Shown here one piece after another: positions 23,731 through 33,057 of a DNA stretch of 53,011 nt (the first letter of the stretch is position 1; each line of letters begins with the position of its first letter). The notes below the pieces were generated by a model. That model ran no database searches, had not been told where the DNA came from, and saw nothing but the letters and a program-made list of their open reading frames with translations. This DNA comes from Roseomonas sp. (GTDB taxonomy: Bacteria; Pseudomonadota; Alphaproteobacteria; Acetobacterales; Acetobacteraceae), in contig JADCFP010000011.1 of assembly GCA_020249465.1 (NCBI GenBank), forward strand, positions 1-53,011. The letters are read 5' to 3'. The translations under genes were made by a program, and so were the position numbers.

Positions 23731-25131
23731 TCAGTAACGGTATTGTTCGGCCTTGAAGGGGCCCTGCGCATCCACGCCGATGTAGCCGGCCTGCTGCGCG
23801 GTAAGCTGCGTCAGCGTCGCGCCCACCTTTGCCAGGTGCAGCGCCGCCACCTTCTCATCCAAATGCTTCGGCAGGGTATAGACCTTGCGCTCGTATTTGG
23901 AGGTATTGGTCCAAAGCTCGATCTGCGCGAGCGTCTGGTTGGTGAAGGACGCCGACATCACGAAGGAAGGATGGCCCGTGGCATTGCCAAGGTTCACCAG
24001 GCGGCCCTCGGACAGCAGGATGATGCGCTTCTGGTCGGGGAATTCGATTTCATCGACCTGCGGCTTCACATTATCCCACTTCATATTGCGCAGACCCGCC
24101 ACCTGAATTTCGGAATCGAAATGCCCGATATTGCAGACAATGGCGCGGTGCTTCATGGCGCGCATGTGATCAACCGTGATCACATCCACATTGCCTGTCG
24201 CCGTCACGAAGATATCCGCCATCGGCGCGGCCTGTTCCATGGTGACGACCTGGTAGCCTTCCATGGCGGCTTGCAAGGCGCAGATCGGGTCAACCTCGCT
24301 CACCATCACGCGGCAGCCGGCATTCCTGAGCGACGCGGCTGAACCCTTGCCCACATCACCAAAGCCGCACACCATCGCGACCTTGCCGGCCATCATCACA
24401 TCGGTGCCGCGACGGATCGCATCCACCAGGGATTCGCGGCAGCCATAGAGATTGTCGAATTTCGACTTGGTCACACTGTCATTCACATTGATGGCCGGGA
24501 AAAGCAGGCGCCCTTCCTTGGCCATGACATAAAGCCGATGCACGCCCGTGGTGGTTTCTTCCGAAACGCCCTTGATGGCAGCAGCAAGCTTGGCGAACCA
24601 GCCCGGCTTGGTCGTCAGGCATTTCTTAATCAGGGCGAAGAAGACTTCCTCTTCCTCATTCGTCGCCTTGTCCAGGAACGCGGTATCGCCCTGTTCGGCG
24701 CGGAGCCCGTAATGCACGAGCAGCGTCATGTCACCGCCATCATCGAGCAGCACATTGGGCTCCCCACCATCGGCCCATTCCAGCGTGCGCTGCACATATT
24801 CCCAATATTCCGGTAGCGTTTCGCCCTTCACGGCGAAGACCGGCGTACCGGTCGCGGCGATGGCGGCAGCGGCATGGTCCTGCGTCGAGAAGATATTGCA
24901 GGAAGACCAGCGCACATCGGCGCCAAGGTGCTTCAGCGTTTCGATCAGCACTGCGGTCTGAATGGTCATGTGCAGGCAGCCCGCGATGCGGGCACCCTTG
25001 AGTGGCCGGGAGGCGCCATATTCAGCGCGCACCGCCATCAGGCCGGGCATTTCATCCTCGGCCATGGCAATTTCCTTCCGCCCCCAGGCGGCGAGGGAAA
25101 GGTCTTTAATCACGTAGTCTTGGGCAGCCAT
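23731..25131 (-). CDS. ahcY: Adenosylhomocysteinase
   Basis: This 466-residue enzyme splits S-adenosylhomocysteine into adenosine and homocysteine, closing the methyl cycle. It carries [20 protein letters not shown], the NAD-binding [37 protein letters not shown] and the C-terminal NAD contact ending EQYRY. The long insert near residues 150-190 ([20 protein letters not shown]) is normal for the bacterial type. AAGGAGA lies 7 bp before the ATG at 25131. An AT-rich near-palindrome about 75 bp upstream may be an operator. Confidence 0.97.
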   Translation of the reverse strand: MAAQDYVIKDLSLAAWGRKEIAMAEDEMPGLMAVRAEYGASRPLKGARIAGCLHMTIQTAVLIETLKHLGADVRWSSCNIFSTQDHAAAAIAATGTPVFAVKGETLPEYWEYVQRTLEWADGGEPNVLLDDGGDMTLLVHYGLRAEQGDTAFLDKATNEEEEVFFALIKKCLTTKPGWFAKLAAAIKGVSEETTTGVHRLYVMAKEGRLLFPAINVNDSVTKSKFDNLYGCRESLVDAIRRGTDVMMAGKVAMVCGFGDVGKGSAASLRNAGCRVMVSEVDPICALQAAMEGYQVVTMEQAAPMADIFVTATGNVDVITVDHMRAMKHRAIVCNIGHFDSEIQVAGLRNMKWDNVKPQVDEIEFPDQKRIILLSEGRLVNLGNATGHPSFVMSASFTNQTLAQIELWTNTSKYERKVYTLPKHLDEKVAALHLAKVGATLTQLTAQQAGYIGVDAQGPFKAEQYRY

Positions 25132-25200
25132 GGCGGGATCTCCTTCAATATGGTTCGGCAGGTAACACGGGGCGGGGCATAGGGCTAGAGGGAAAGAAGA

Positions 25201-25220
25201 ATATAAAGATACTTTTATGT
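25201..25220. promoter_or_regulatory. AT-rich near-palindrome upstream of ahcY
   Basis: ATATAAAGATACTTTTATGT has 7 of 10 base pairs symmetric around its centre, in a GC-rich background, 70 bp before the ahcY start. It resembles the ATAAAG-CTTTAT palindromes that I recall for regulators of the S-adenosylmethionine cycle (SahR/SamR-like) in Alphaproteobacteria. The assignment is inference. Confidence 0.4.
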
Positions 25221-25286
25221 CCTTTTCGGGCTGGCCCGTTTTGGCGGGCGGGTTAAGCTTCCCCCTCAAACCCCAGGGAGGCGCTT

Positions 25287-25760
25287 ATGGCCGAACAAAG
25301 CTTAGGCATTCTTGAACAGCGGCGGATCGAAGCCGCCTTTGCCAAGGGCATTTATGAGGAAATGAAGGCGCAGGTCGGAGAGGAGAAGGCGAAATCCATC
25401 CTGTCCGCCGCCATTATCAAGCTCGCCAAGGAAACGGCGGCCGAGATGGCCAAGCAGGGGCCGGAGGGGAAACCGTCGCTCGAACATTTCATCTCCCTCC
25501 AGCGGCTATGGACCAAGGGGGATGCGCTGCAGATCGACACGATCCGCAAGGACGCCAAGCATTATGATTTCAACGTAACGCGCTGCCGCTATGCGGAGAT
25601 GTACCGCGCCATGGGGCTGGCGGAGCTTGGCGCCATCCTATCCTGCAATCGGGATGGGGCGTTTTGTGAGGGCTATGACCCGAAGCTGAAGCTGGAACGC
25701 ACGCAAACCATCATGGGCGGCGCAAGCCACTGCAATTTTCGTTATCGCTACGAGGAATAG
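25287..25760 (+). CDS. L-2-amino-thiazoline-4-carboxylate hydrolase family protein
   Basis: This 157-residue protein is helical in its first half (LGILEQRRIEAAFAKGIYEE) and has TRCRYAEMYRAMGLAELGAI and LSCNRDGAFCEGYDPKLKLE in the second. These are features of the family named after the Pseudomonas ATC hydrolase, which opens the thiazoline ring on the way to cysteine. Conserved cysteines occur near the C-terminal part (CRYAEM, LSCNRD, FCEGYD, HCNFRY). Many members have other, unknown roles. GGGAGG precedes the ATG. It is divergent from ahcY and followed after 4 bp by a methyltransferase gene. Confidence 0.75.
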   Translation: MAEQSLGILEQRRIEAAFAKGIYEEMKAQVGEEKAKSILSAAIIKLAKETAAEMAKQGPEGKPSLEHFISLQRLWTKGDALQIDTIRKDAKHYDFNVTRCRYAEMYRAMGLAELGAILSCNRDGAFCEGYDPKLKLERTQTIMGGASHCNFRYRYEE

Positions 25761-25764
25761 GCGG

Positions 25765-26568
25765 ATGTCCGGCTACGCCGCAACCAATGGCGCGGCTTAT
25801 GAACGCAGCATGGGCCGATGGTCCCGCAAGCTGGCGGATGCCATGTTGGATGCGCTGGCACTGCCGCACGGCATCGGCGTGCTGGATGCCGGTTGCGGCA
25901 CTGGCGCGCTGGCGGATGCTTTGGCAACCCGCGACCCGTCTGCGCGCATCACAGGCGTTGATATCAGCCCGGCCTTTTTGGATGCTGCGCGGGCGCGTGT
26001 GCCGGCAGGTGATTTCCGCCAAGGTGATCTCTGCGCGCTTGATCTGACCGATGGGGTTTTTGATGCAGCGCTTTCCTTGCTGGTGCTGCAATTCGTTCCC
26101 GATCGCGCCAAGGCGGTGACGGAAATACTGCGCGTGACCAAGCCAGGCGGCATGGTGGCGGCGGCAATGTGGGATTTCACCGGCGGTTTTTCGTTTCTGC
26201 GCGCCTTCGCCGATAGTGTCGCCATCACGGAACCGGAAGGCGAGGCGTTTCGCGCGCGCTATTGGGCGGACACGGTCGGCGCGCCAGGCCGCATGGCCGC
26301 CTTGTTTACCGCGGCGGGCATTGAACAGGTAACGGAGGGCGATATCGCCATTCGGCAGGAGTTCTCGGATTTCGAGGATTGGTGGGACCCCTGGGCTACA
26401 GGCGGGCAAGGTATTGCCGGGGCCTTCATCGCCGCCTTGCCGCCGGAACGCATTCCACCCATCAAGGAAATCGCGCGCCGCGCCTACCTGGCGGGTGGCG
26501 CGGATGGGCCGCGTTCCTTTGTGGCGGTGGCGCGGCTGGCGGTGGGGCGGAAGCCTATTCGCCCTTGA
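25765..26568 (+). CDS. Class I SAM-dependent methyltransferase
   Basis: This 267-residue protein has the Rossmann methyltransferase motifs: VLDAGCGTGALADALATRDP (motif I), ITGVDISPAFLDAARAR (motif II, the acidic ribose contact) and FDAALSLLVLQFVPDRAKAV (motif IV). It belongs to the broad UbiE/Methyltransf_11 group and the substrate is unknown. The start lies 4 bp after the preceding gene, so both are probably one operon. The end overlaps the end of the convergent solute-binding-protein gene by 14 bp. Confidence 0.85.
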   Translation: MSGYAATNGAAYERSMGRWSRKLADAMLDALALPHGIGVLDAGCGTGALADALATRDPSARITGVDISPAFLDAARARVPAGDFRQGDLCALDLTDGVFDAALSLLVLQFVPDRAKAVTEILRVTKPGGMVAAAMWDFTGGFSFLRAFADSVAITEPEGEAFRARYWADTVGAPGRMAALFTAAGIEQVTEGDIAIRQEFSDFEDWWDPWATGGQGIAGAFIAALPPERIPPIKEIARRAYLAGGADGPRSFVAVARLAVGRKPIRP

Positions 26569-27571
26569 TCCCGGTGGTGCGCGCCAATTCCGTGTAATGC
26601 GCGATCTCGGCGCGCACGAAATCTTCCATCTGTTGCGGCGTTGATGGTGCCGGCGTGGCGCCCGCTGCTCGCAGCCTTTGCGCCAATTCCGGCCGTGCCA
26701 GCGCGTGATGGAATGCGGCGGCTATGCGCGCGCGCCGATCCGCCGGCAGCCCAGCCGGGCCGGCCAGCGCGTGCCAATCCAGCGTGCGATAGCCGGGCAT
26801 TGAAAGCGCGTCTGCCACTGTCGGCAGGTTCGGAAATTCAGCAGAGCGTTCTGCGCCGCTGACCGCAAGGCCGCGCACCGTACCCGCCTGCACCATGGGC
26901 ATCACGGAAGCGAAAGTGGCGAAGCTGAAGGCAACATCCCCGGTGGCGAGCGCCTGGCTGGCGGGGCCTCCGCCACGATAGGGCACATGCACGAAACTCA
27001 CGCCAAGCCTTTTGCCGAAATCCGTCACGCCAAATTCCTGCCAGCCACCGGGGCCAGAGGTGGAATAGGTGAGCCCCCCAGGTGTTGCGCGCGCCAGTGT
27101 CACCAGATCCTGCAAGCTTTGCACGGGTGATTTCGCCGGCACCGCGACCAAAGCCGGCATATGGATGACCAGCGTGATGGGCGCGATATCGCGAATGGGA
27201 TCAAAGGGCAGGTTGCGTTGCAGCGCCGCCATGCCGGCATGGGCGCTGACAATAATGGCCAGCGTATAGCCATCGGGTGCGGCGCGCACCAATTCCTGGG
27301 TCGCGATCATGCCGCTGGCGCCGGGGCGGTTTTCAATCACCAGGGACTGGCCGAGATGTTCCGAAATGCTCTGCTGCAGGATGCGCGCCACCACATCCGT
27401 CGCGCCGCCTGGTGCAAAACCCAGCAGCAGGCGTACCGGGCGCGTGGGGTAGGCCGCGGCTGGCGTGGTATTTTGAGCGAATGCCATGGGCGAAAGGCAG
27501 GCAAGCGCTGCGAGCGCACATGCGGCGCGCCAGGCGATACGGAAAGCTCGATTTGCAAATGCCTGGACCAT
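26555..27571 (-). CDS. Tripartite tricarboxylate transporter family solute-binding protein (Bug family)
   Basis: This 338-residue protein has a signal peptide ending in PMAFA-QN and the Bug-type binding fold: YPTRPVRLLLGFAPGGATDV, VIENRPGASGMIATQELVRA, a FDPIRDIAPITLVI segment and DVAFSFATFASVMPMVQAGT. Such proteins bind carboxylates, often aromatic or dicarboxylic acids, in the periplasm. TctA and TctB membrane partners are not adjacent, which is common for orphan Bug proteins. It is divergent from the dehydrogenase-ACR3-SDR-amidohydrolase-GMC run and probably supplies or senses its substrate. Confidence 0.88.
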   Translation of the reverse strand: MVQAFANRAFRIAWRAACALAALACLSPMAFAQNTTPAAAYPTRPVRLLLGFAPGGATDVVARILQQSISEHLGQSLVIENRPGASGMIATQELVRAAPDGYTLAIIVSAHAGMAALQRNLPFDPIRDIAPITLVIHMPALVAVPAKSPVQSLQDLVTLARATPGGLTYSTSGPGGWQEFGVTDFGKRLGVSFVHVPYRGGGPASQALATGDVAFSFATFASVMPMVQAGTVRGLAVSGAERSAEFPNLPTVADALSMPGYRTLDWHALAGPAGLPADRRARIAAAFHHALARPELAQRLRAAGATPAPSTPQQMEDFVRAEIAHYTELARTTGIKGE

Positions 27572-27699
27572 GCTGCGCTTCCCCTTGATGCTACTACCCC
27601 AGCTTATCGAGCGGGATTTTGATGAAGCTAGCCACGCCTTCCCTATTCAGGCAACCGAAATGGGTGAAGACTAGCCAGAGTCGCATAATGGGGGTGGCA

Positions 27700-28638
27700 A
27701 TGGCTGCAGGCATGATTGGTTTTCTGGGGCTTGGCGCCATGGGCGGCCCGATTGCAACGCGCATGGCGGATTGGGCGCAGCGCAATCCCGGTAAGCGTAT
27801 TCTGGTATTTGATCCGCGGCCAGAAGCGATGCAGCGCGCCGAGCAAGCCGGCGCGGAAGCGGTGGATTCCGTTGTTGCCGTTGCCGAGCGCTGCAAGGTT
27901 GTTTTCGCCTGCTTGCCGAGTGCCGAGATATCGGAGCAGGTGGCCTTGGGCGCTGGCGGCATCACTGCCGCGTCGGGTGGCGTGCGCACCTATATCGAAA
28001 TGTCTACCATCGGCAGTGCGGCCATGCAGCGCATTGCGGCGGGGCTTACTGAGAAAGGCATTGCGCTGATTGATTGCCCGATTAGCGGCGGCGTGCATGG
28101 TGCAGAATCCGGCGCGCTTGCTGTGATTGCTTCCGGCGCGCCAGAGGCGTTGCAGGAGGTGATGCCGCTATTGCAGGTGGTGGGGCGTACAGTCTTCACC
28201 ATCGGCGATAAGCCGGGCCTCAGCCAAACCATGAAGCTTGCGAATAACCTACTTTCGCTCGCGGGCATGGTGCTGACATCTGAGGCGTTTGCACTGGGTG
28301 CCAAGGCGGGCATTGATACGGCGCTGATGTGCGACGTGATCAATGCCAGCACGGGGCGCAATAGCTCCACGGTGACCAAATTTCCGCGCGCCGTTTTGAC
28401 GGGGAAGTTTTCCGGCGGCGCGAGCAATCACATCGTGTCCAAGGATTTGTCCCTGGCGGTGGCGGAATTTTCGGCCTTTGGGCTTTCCGCGCCCATGGCG
28501 GCGCTGGCGCGCGAAATGCTGAACATTGCGAAGAACCGCTTCGGGCCGGATGCGGATATGACCTCAGTCGCGCAGCTTTATGAGGAATGGGCGGGCGTTT
28601 CCATGCAATCGCCAAACCCGGTCAAAAGCGCGGGATAG
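27700..28638 (+). CDS. NAD(P)-dependent beta-hydroxyacid dehydrogenase (3-hydroxyisobutyrate dehydrogenase family)
   Basis: This 312-residue protein has a Rossmann start (MIGFLGLGAMGGPIATRMAD), the substrate-binding DCPISGGVHGAESGALAVIA and the catalytic lysine in QTMKLANNLL (Lys of MKLANN). It reduces or oxidises beta-hydroxyacids such as tartronate semialdehyde or 3-hydroxyisobutyrate. The ATG at 27700 has GGGGG about 7 bp upstream. Starts at 27688 and 27712 are also possible. It is first of a closely spaced five-gene run (12-bp gap to the ACR3 gene). Confidence 0.88.
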   Translation: MAAGMIGFLGLGAMGGPIATRMADWAQRNPGKRILVFDPRPEAMQRAEQAGAEAVDSVVAVAERCKVVFACLPSAEISEQVALGAGGITAASGGVRTYIEMSTIGSAAMQRIAAGLTEKGIALIDCPISGGVHGAESGALAVIASGAPEALQEVMPLLQVVGRTVFTIGDKPGLSQTMKLANNLLSLAGMVLTSEAFALGAKAGIDTALMCDVINASTGRNSSTVTKFPRAVLTGKFSGGASNHIVSKDLSLAVAEFSAFGLSAPMAALAREMLNIAKNRFGPDADMTSVAQLYEEWAGVSMQSPNPVKSAG

Positions 28639-28649
28639 GTTCAGTTGAC

Positions 28650-29693
28650 ATGGATAAGGCAAAAGCGGGGCTTGGCTTTTTTGAGCGCTATCTGAGCCTT
28701 TGGGTCGCTTTGTGCATTCTGGTGGGCATCGGGCTTGGCGCGGTGATGCCTGGCCCGTTTCGTCTTTTGGGGGAGGCCAATCTCGCCAAGGTCAATCTGC
28801 CGGTTGCGCTGCTGATCTGGCTGATGATCATACCCATGCTGCTTCGGGTGGATTTCGGTGCCATTGCGGAAGTGGGCAAGCATTGGCGCGGGATTTTGGT
28901 GACAGTTGGCGTCAATTGGCTGGTGAAGCCCTTCAGCATGGCGCTGCTCGGCTGGTTTTTCATCGGCTGGCTGTTCCGACCCTTTCTGCCGGAAGCGCAG
29001 ATTGAAAGCTATATCGCGGGCTTGATCCTGCTGGCCGCGGCACCCTGCACGGCGATGGTGTTCGTCTGGTCCAATCTTTCGGAAGGCGAGCCGAATTTCA
29101 CGCTGAGCCAGGTAGCGCTGAATGATGCCATCATGATCATTGCCTTTGCGCCGCTGGTTGGGTTTTTGCTGGGGCTTTCCGCCATCATTGTGCCTTGGGA
29201 TACGCTGTTTCTTTCGGTGTTGCTTTACATCTTGCTACCGGTGATCCTGGCGCAGCTTTGGCGTCGGCGCTTGCTGGCGCGGGGTGGGGAGGCTGCGCTG
29301 GCGCAAGTGCTGCGGCGGCTTGGGCCGGTTTCACTTTCGGCGCTGTTGCTGACGCTGGTGCTGCTGTTTGGCTTTCAAGGGCCGCAGATCATCGCGCAGC
29401 CCTTGGTGATTGCGCTGCTGGCGCTGCCGATCATCATTCAAGTCTATTTCAATGCGGGGCTGGCTTATTGGCTGAACCGGCAATGCGGGTCGGCGCATGC
29501 GGTGGCTGGACCATCGGCGCTGATTGGCGCGAGTAATTTCTTCGAATTGGCCGTGGCGGCGGCAATCAGCCTGTTCGGCTTTGATTCCGGGGCGGCCTTG
29601 GCCACCGTGGTGGGCGTGCTGGTGGAAGTGCCGGTCATGCTTTCCGTTGTGGCGATCCTGATGCGGAGTAAGGCTTGGTATCAACGGGGTTAG
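28650..29693 (+). CDS. ACR3-family (arsenite-efflux type) transporter
   Basis: This 347-residue membrane protein has about ten membrane segments and the ACR3 core APCTAMVFVWSNLSEGEPNF with Cys133, plus GASNFFELAVAAAISLFG with the conserved glutamate. In known ACR3 carriers these residues are needed for As(III) extrusion. No arsR, arsC or arsH is nearby. The gene lies instead between a dehydrogenase and an SDR gene in what looks like a catabolic operon. It may serve arsenite, or a different anion, since ACR3 belongs to the bile-acid/organic-anion carrier superfamily. Confidence 0.85.
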   Translation: MDKAKAGLGFFERYLSLWVALCILVGIGLGAVMPGPFRLLGEANLAKVNLPVALLIWLMIIPMLLRVDFGAIAEVGKHWRGILVTVGVNWLVKPFSMALLGWFFIGWLFRPFLPEAQIESYIAGLILLAAAPCTAMVFVWSNLSEGEPNFTLSQVALNDAIMIIAFAPLVGFLLGLSAIIVPWDTLFLSVLLYILLPVILAQLWRRRLLARGGEAALAQVLRRLGPVSLSALLLTLVLLFGFQGPQIIAQPLVIALLALPIIIQVYFNAGLAYWLNRQCGSAHAVAGPSALIGASNFFELAVAAAISLFGFDSGAALATVVGVLVEVPVMLSVVAILMRSKAWYQRG

Positions 29694-29707
29694 GTAGGAA
29701 AACGGAA

Positions 29708-30451
29708 ATGCGGCTCAAGGATAAGATTGCGATCATCACGGGTGGCGCGCATGGCATGGGCGAAGCCGAGGCGCGGCTATTCGCCAAGGAAGGTGCGATT
29801 GTGATCATCGCTGATCGTCGCGCTGATTTGGGTGAAGCGCTGGCGGCCGATATCACCGCAAGCCAGGGCCGCGCGAGCTTCATCGCCATGGATGTGGCGC
29901 AGGAAGCGGATTGGAAGCGGCTGATTGAAAGGGCGCTGTCGGATTACGGGCGCATTGATATTCTGGTGAATAATGCCGGCATTAGCGGTAGCTCCGTTGG
30001 GGATATGCTATCGCTGGAGGGCTGGAATCAGCTCATGTCCATCAATGCGACGGGGGTGTTTTTGGGCACGACCTTGGTGGGGCAGGTGATGGCTGGGCAG
30101 GGCAAGGGCTCGATCGTCAATATCTCCTCTATCATGGGGTTTGTGAGCAGTGCGGAAGGGCATCCCGGCTATTCCGCTTCCAAGGGTGCGGTGCGGCTGC
30201 TCACGAAAAACGCTGCTGTGCGCTGGGGACCGCAGGGGGTGCGAGTCAATTCCGTGCATCCTGGTTATCTGCCGCCGATGTTGGGCGGCACGAATGGGCC
30301 GGGGCGGTCGGCGAAGATTCCGCTCACACCGCTGCGCCGCTTGGGGGAGCCGATTGAGGTTGCCTATGGTGTGCTGTTCCTTGCGTCCGATGAGGCTTCC
30401 TTCATCACTGGGACAGAGCTGGTGATTGATGGCGGCTTTATCGCGCAATGA
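29708..30451 (+). CDS. Short-chain dehydrogenase/reductase
   Basis: This 247-residue classical SDR has TGGAHGMGEAEARLF (cofactor-binding TGxxxGxG), NNAGISG, and the catalytic Ser, Tyr and Lys in IVNISSIMGFVSS and GYSASKGAV. The ending ITGTELVIDGGFI is normal for the family. A missing basic residue after the glycine motif and a conserved Asp (IIADRRADLG) favour NAD(H) over NADP(H). The ATG at 29708 was chosen to start at MRLKDKIAIITGG. The substrate is unknown; it is third in the five-gene run. Confidence 0.9.
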   Translation: MRLKDKIAIITGGAHGMGEAEARLFAKEGAIVIIADRRADLGEALAADITASQGRASFIAMDVAQEADWKRLIERALSDYGRIDILVNNAGISGSSVGDMLSLEGWNQLMSINATGVFLGTTLVGQVMAGQGKGSIVNISSIMGFVSSAEGHPGYSASKGAVRLLTKNAAVRWGPQGVRVNSVHPGYLPPMLGGTNGPGRSAKIPLTPLRRLGEPIEVAYGVLFLASDEASFITGTELVIDGGFIAQ

Positions 30452-30464
30452 TGGAGAGCTTCGC

Positions 30465-31286
30465 ATGAAAATCGTAGATGCGCAGATTCATATCTGGTCC
30501 AAGGGCACGCCTTCCGGCCTGCATCGCAAGGTATCTTCCTTCACGGCGGAAGAAGCCTTGCGCGAAATGGATGAGGCCGGCGTGCATGCGGCGGTGATCC
30601 ATCCACCGGCAAGCTGGGATCCGGATTCAAACGCCATCGCGGTGGAGGCCGCGCGGAAATACCCGGACCGCTTCGCGGTGATGGGGCAGTTCCCGCCGAC
30701 ACGTCCGGAAATGCGGCATTTGATTCATGGCTGGAAGAAGCAGCCGGGGATGCTCGGCTTACGCTGGGCTTTGCTGCATCCGGAAGAACAAGTCTGGTTG
30801 CGTGACGGCACGCTGGATTGGCTCTGGCCGGCCGCGGAAAAGGAGGGCTTGCCCGTTTCCTGCATGGGTGGTCTGTTCCTCAAGGAATTTCGCCAAATTG
30901 CGGAAGCGCATCCAAACCTAAAAATGATCCTGGATCATTGTGGCCTGGTGCGGACCGGGCAGGATGAAGCGGCCTTTGCCCGGCTTGATGAATTGGTGGC
31001 GCTGGCGAAGCTGCCGAATGTCGCCGTAAAGGCTACCGGCGCGCCGCATTATTCAACGCAAACCTATCCCTATAAGAATATCCATGACGGGCTACAGCGG
31101 ATTTTTGATGCTTTTGGGCCGAAGCGGTTTTTCTGGGGCACCGATATCACCCGCATGCCCTGCAGCTACCGCCAATGCGTGACTTTTTTCACCGAGGAAT
31201 TACCCTGGCTAAAGGCTGCTGATCTGCAATGGGTGATGGGCCGTGCGGTGTGTGAATGGCTGGGGTGGGATTTGCGCTTCGATTGA
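30465..31286 (+). CDS. Amidohydrolase-family TIM-barrel hydrolase
   Basis: This 273-residue protein starts MKIVDAQIHIWSKG with the D-x-H-x motif of the amidohydrolase 2 family (PDC lactonase/ACMSD-like), and has LRWALLHPEEQVW, MILDHCGLV and a C-terminal metal-site Asp in FFWGTDITRMP. Members are lactonases, decarboxylases or hydrolases on aromatic-derived dicarboxylates such as 2-pyrone-4,6-dicarboxylate. GGAGAG precedes the ATG at 30465, 13 bp after the SDR gene stop. Confidence 0.85.
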   Translation: MKIVDAQIHIWSKGTPSGLHRKVSSFTAEEALREMDEAGVHAAVIHPPASWDPDSNAIAVEAARKYPDRFAVMGQFPPTRPEMRHLIHGWKKQPGMLGLRWALLHPEEQVWLRDGTLDWLWPAAEKEGLPVSCMGGLFLKEFRQIAEAHPNLKMILDHCGLVRTGQDEAAFARLDELVALAKLPNVAVKATGAPHYSTQTYPYKNIHDGLQRIFDAFGPKRFFWGTDITRMPCSYRQCVTFFTEELPWLKAADLQWVMGRAVCEWLGWDLRFD

Positions 31287-31313
31287 AGCGACACAAGAAA
31301 TAGGGGAAGCGCC

Positions 31314-32930
31314 ATGAAGGCTGATTATGTGATTGTGGGCGGTGGTTCGGCGGGCTGCGTGCTGGCCAATCGTTTGTCTGAAGACCCTGGCAACCAAGTG
31401 TTGCTGATTGAAGCTGGCGGCAAGGATTGGAACCCGCTGATTCATATTCCAGCCGGCTATATGAAATTGCTCGATCACCCGACACTGACTTGGGGCTTCA
31501 AGGCGGATCGCAATTCCGGCCTGAACGGGCGCGAAATCAATTATCCGCGCGGACGCGTGCTGGGTGGATCGAGCTCGATCAATGGCATGATCTATATCCG
31601 TTCCCAGCCGGAAGATTATGATCACTGGGCGCAGCTTGGAAATCGCGGCTGGTCTTCAGGCGATGTACTGCCTTACTTCAATAAATCCGAGAAATGGCAG
31701 GGGCCGGACAAGGCGGCGCATAGCAAGGATGGCTTTCTTTATACCTCGCCATCGCAAGACCAGCCGGAATTGTGTCAGGCCGCGATTGAAGCGGGCCAGC
31801 AAATGGGCTGGGCCTATCGCGATGATTTGAATGATTTGCCGCATGGGCTTGGCGATCATATTGGCTGGGTGCAGCAAACCCGCGGCGGCCGGTTTCGCGC
31901 GAGTGCCGCGCGTTCCTATCTCCGTCCGGCCATGGGGCGGCCCAATCTGCGCGTGGTGACCAATGCGCTGGTGCATCGCGTTGTCTTCGAAGGCAAGCGC
32001 GCCATTGGTGTCGAGTTTTCCCGCGCCGGTGTAACGGAACGTGCCGATGCGGCGGTAGAGGTGATCCTTTCCGCTGGCGCGATTGGTTCACCACATATCC
32101 TGCAGCTTTCCGGTGTGGGCGATGCCGAACATTTGGCGGGGCTAGGCATTCCCGTGCAGCATGAATTGCGCGGTGTGGGGCGGAATTTTCAGGATCATTT
32201 CCTGGTGCGCGTGCAGGCAGTGGTGAAGGATGTGCCCACTTTGAATGAACGCACGCGCGGCCTGCGTCTTGCTGGTGAGGTACTGAAATTCGCGGTCTTC
32301 GGGCGCGGCGTACTGACCTATGCCGCTTCGCTGCTTGCGGCGTCCTTCAAGGCTTTGCCGGAAAGTGCGACGCCCGATATGCAGGCGCTGTTTGCTTCCG
32401 CAAGCTATGCGCCCGGTGCCGCGCGTGTATTGGATACCAGGCCCGGCATGACCGCCGGCGTTTGGCAAATGCGCCCGGAAAGCCGCGGGTTTATCAGGGC
32501 ACGCAGTGCCGATCCGCGCGAACAGCCCATCATCAACCCAAATTACCTCGCGGAAGATCGCGACCAGCGCAGCATTGTCGCGGGGCTGCGCATGATGCGT
32601 GAATGGTTCAGCAAGCCAGCGCTGCAACGCTATATGGTGGCAGAATCCATGCCTGGCCCGGAAGTGCAGACCGATGAAGAATGGCTGCATTACGCGCGCC
32701 AAGTGGGCAGTACGGTCTTTCACGCTTCCTGTTCCTGCCGCATGGGGCCGGATGTGATGTCCGTCGTGGATGAAAGGCTCCGCGTGCATGGGCTGGAGGG
32801 GCTGCGGGTGATTGATGCCTCGGTCATGCCTGCGGTCACCTCCACCAATACCAATGCGCCGACGATCATGATTGCGGAAAAGGGCGCGGATATACTGCGG
32901 GCCGATGCGCGGGCGCGCTTGGCGGCGTGA
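31314..32930 (+). CDS. GMC-family FAD-dependent oxidoreductase (choline dehydrogenase-like)
   Basis: This 538-residue flavoprotein opens with [20 protein letters not shown], has the GMC signature 1 region [19 protein letters not shown] and signature 2 around [19 protein letters not shown]. It ends with the catalytic His region [15 protein letters not shown] and [20 protein letters not shown]. It oxidises an alcohol and passes electrons to a membrane acceptor or oxygen. There is no signal peptide, so it acts in the cytoplasm or at its inner face. It is the last of the five-gene run, with GGGGAAG before the ATG. Confidence 0.92.
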   Translation: MKADYVIVGGGSAGCVLANRLSEDPGNQVLLIEAGGKDWNPLIHIPAGYMKLLDHPTLTWGFKADRNSGLNGREINYPRGRVLGGSSSINGMIYIRSQPEDYDHWAQLGNRGWSSGDVLPYFNKSEKWQGPDKAAHSKDGFLYTSPSQDQPELCQAAIEAGQQMGWAYRDDLNDLPHGLGDHIGWVQQTRGGRFRASAARSYLRPAMGRPNLRVVTNALVHRVVFEGKRAIGVEFSRAGVTERADAAVEVILSAGAIGSPHILQLSGVGDAEHLAGLGIPVQHELRGVGRNFQDHFLVRVQAVVKDVPTLNERTRGLRLAGEVLKFAVFGRGVLTYAASLLAASFKALPESATPDMQALFASASYAPGAARVLDTRPGMTAGVWQMRPESRGFIRARSADPREQPIINPNYLAEDRDQRSIVAGLRMMREWFSKPALQRYMVAESMPGPEVQTDEEWLHYARQVGSTVFHASCSCRMGPDVMSVVDERLRVHGLEGLRVIDASVMPAVTSTNTNAPTIMIAEKGADILRADARARLAA

Positions 32931-33057
32931 TCGGGGGGCGTTTCGCGGAAATTTGTGCGGGTCCGGCGCGGAATGCGCGATTCAACCCTTGCGAAGCGGT
33001 CCATTTCGGCATTCCATGATCGGTAGCGCCCTGCGGGGCTTGGGGAGGAGAAAGAGC

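Noticed and set aside
25132-25286. SAH or SAM riboswitch before ahcY
   Set aside because: I found no pairing pattern or conserved core typical of these riboswitches in the 150-bp leader; the near-palindrome looks like a protein site. A covariance-model search (Infernal with Rfam SAH and SAM models) would settle it.
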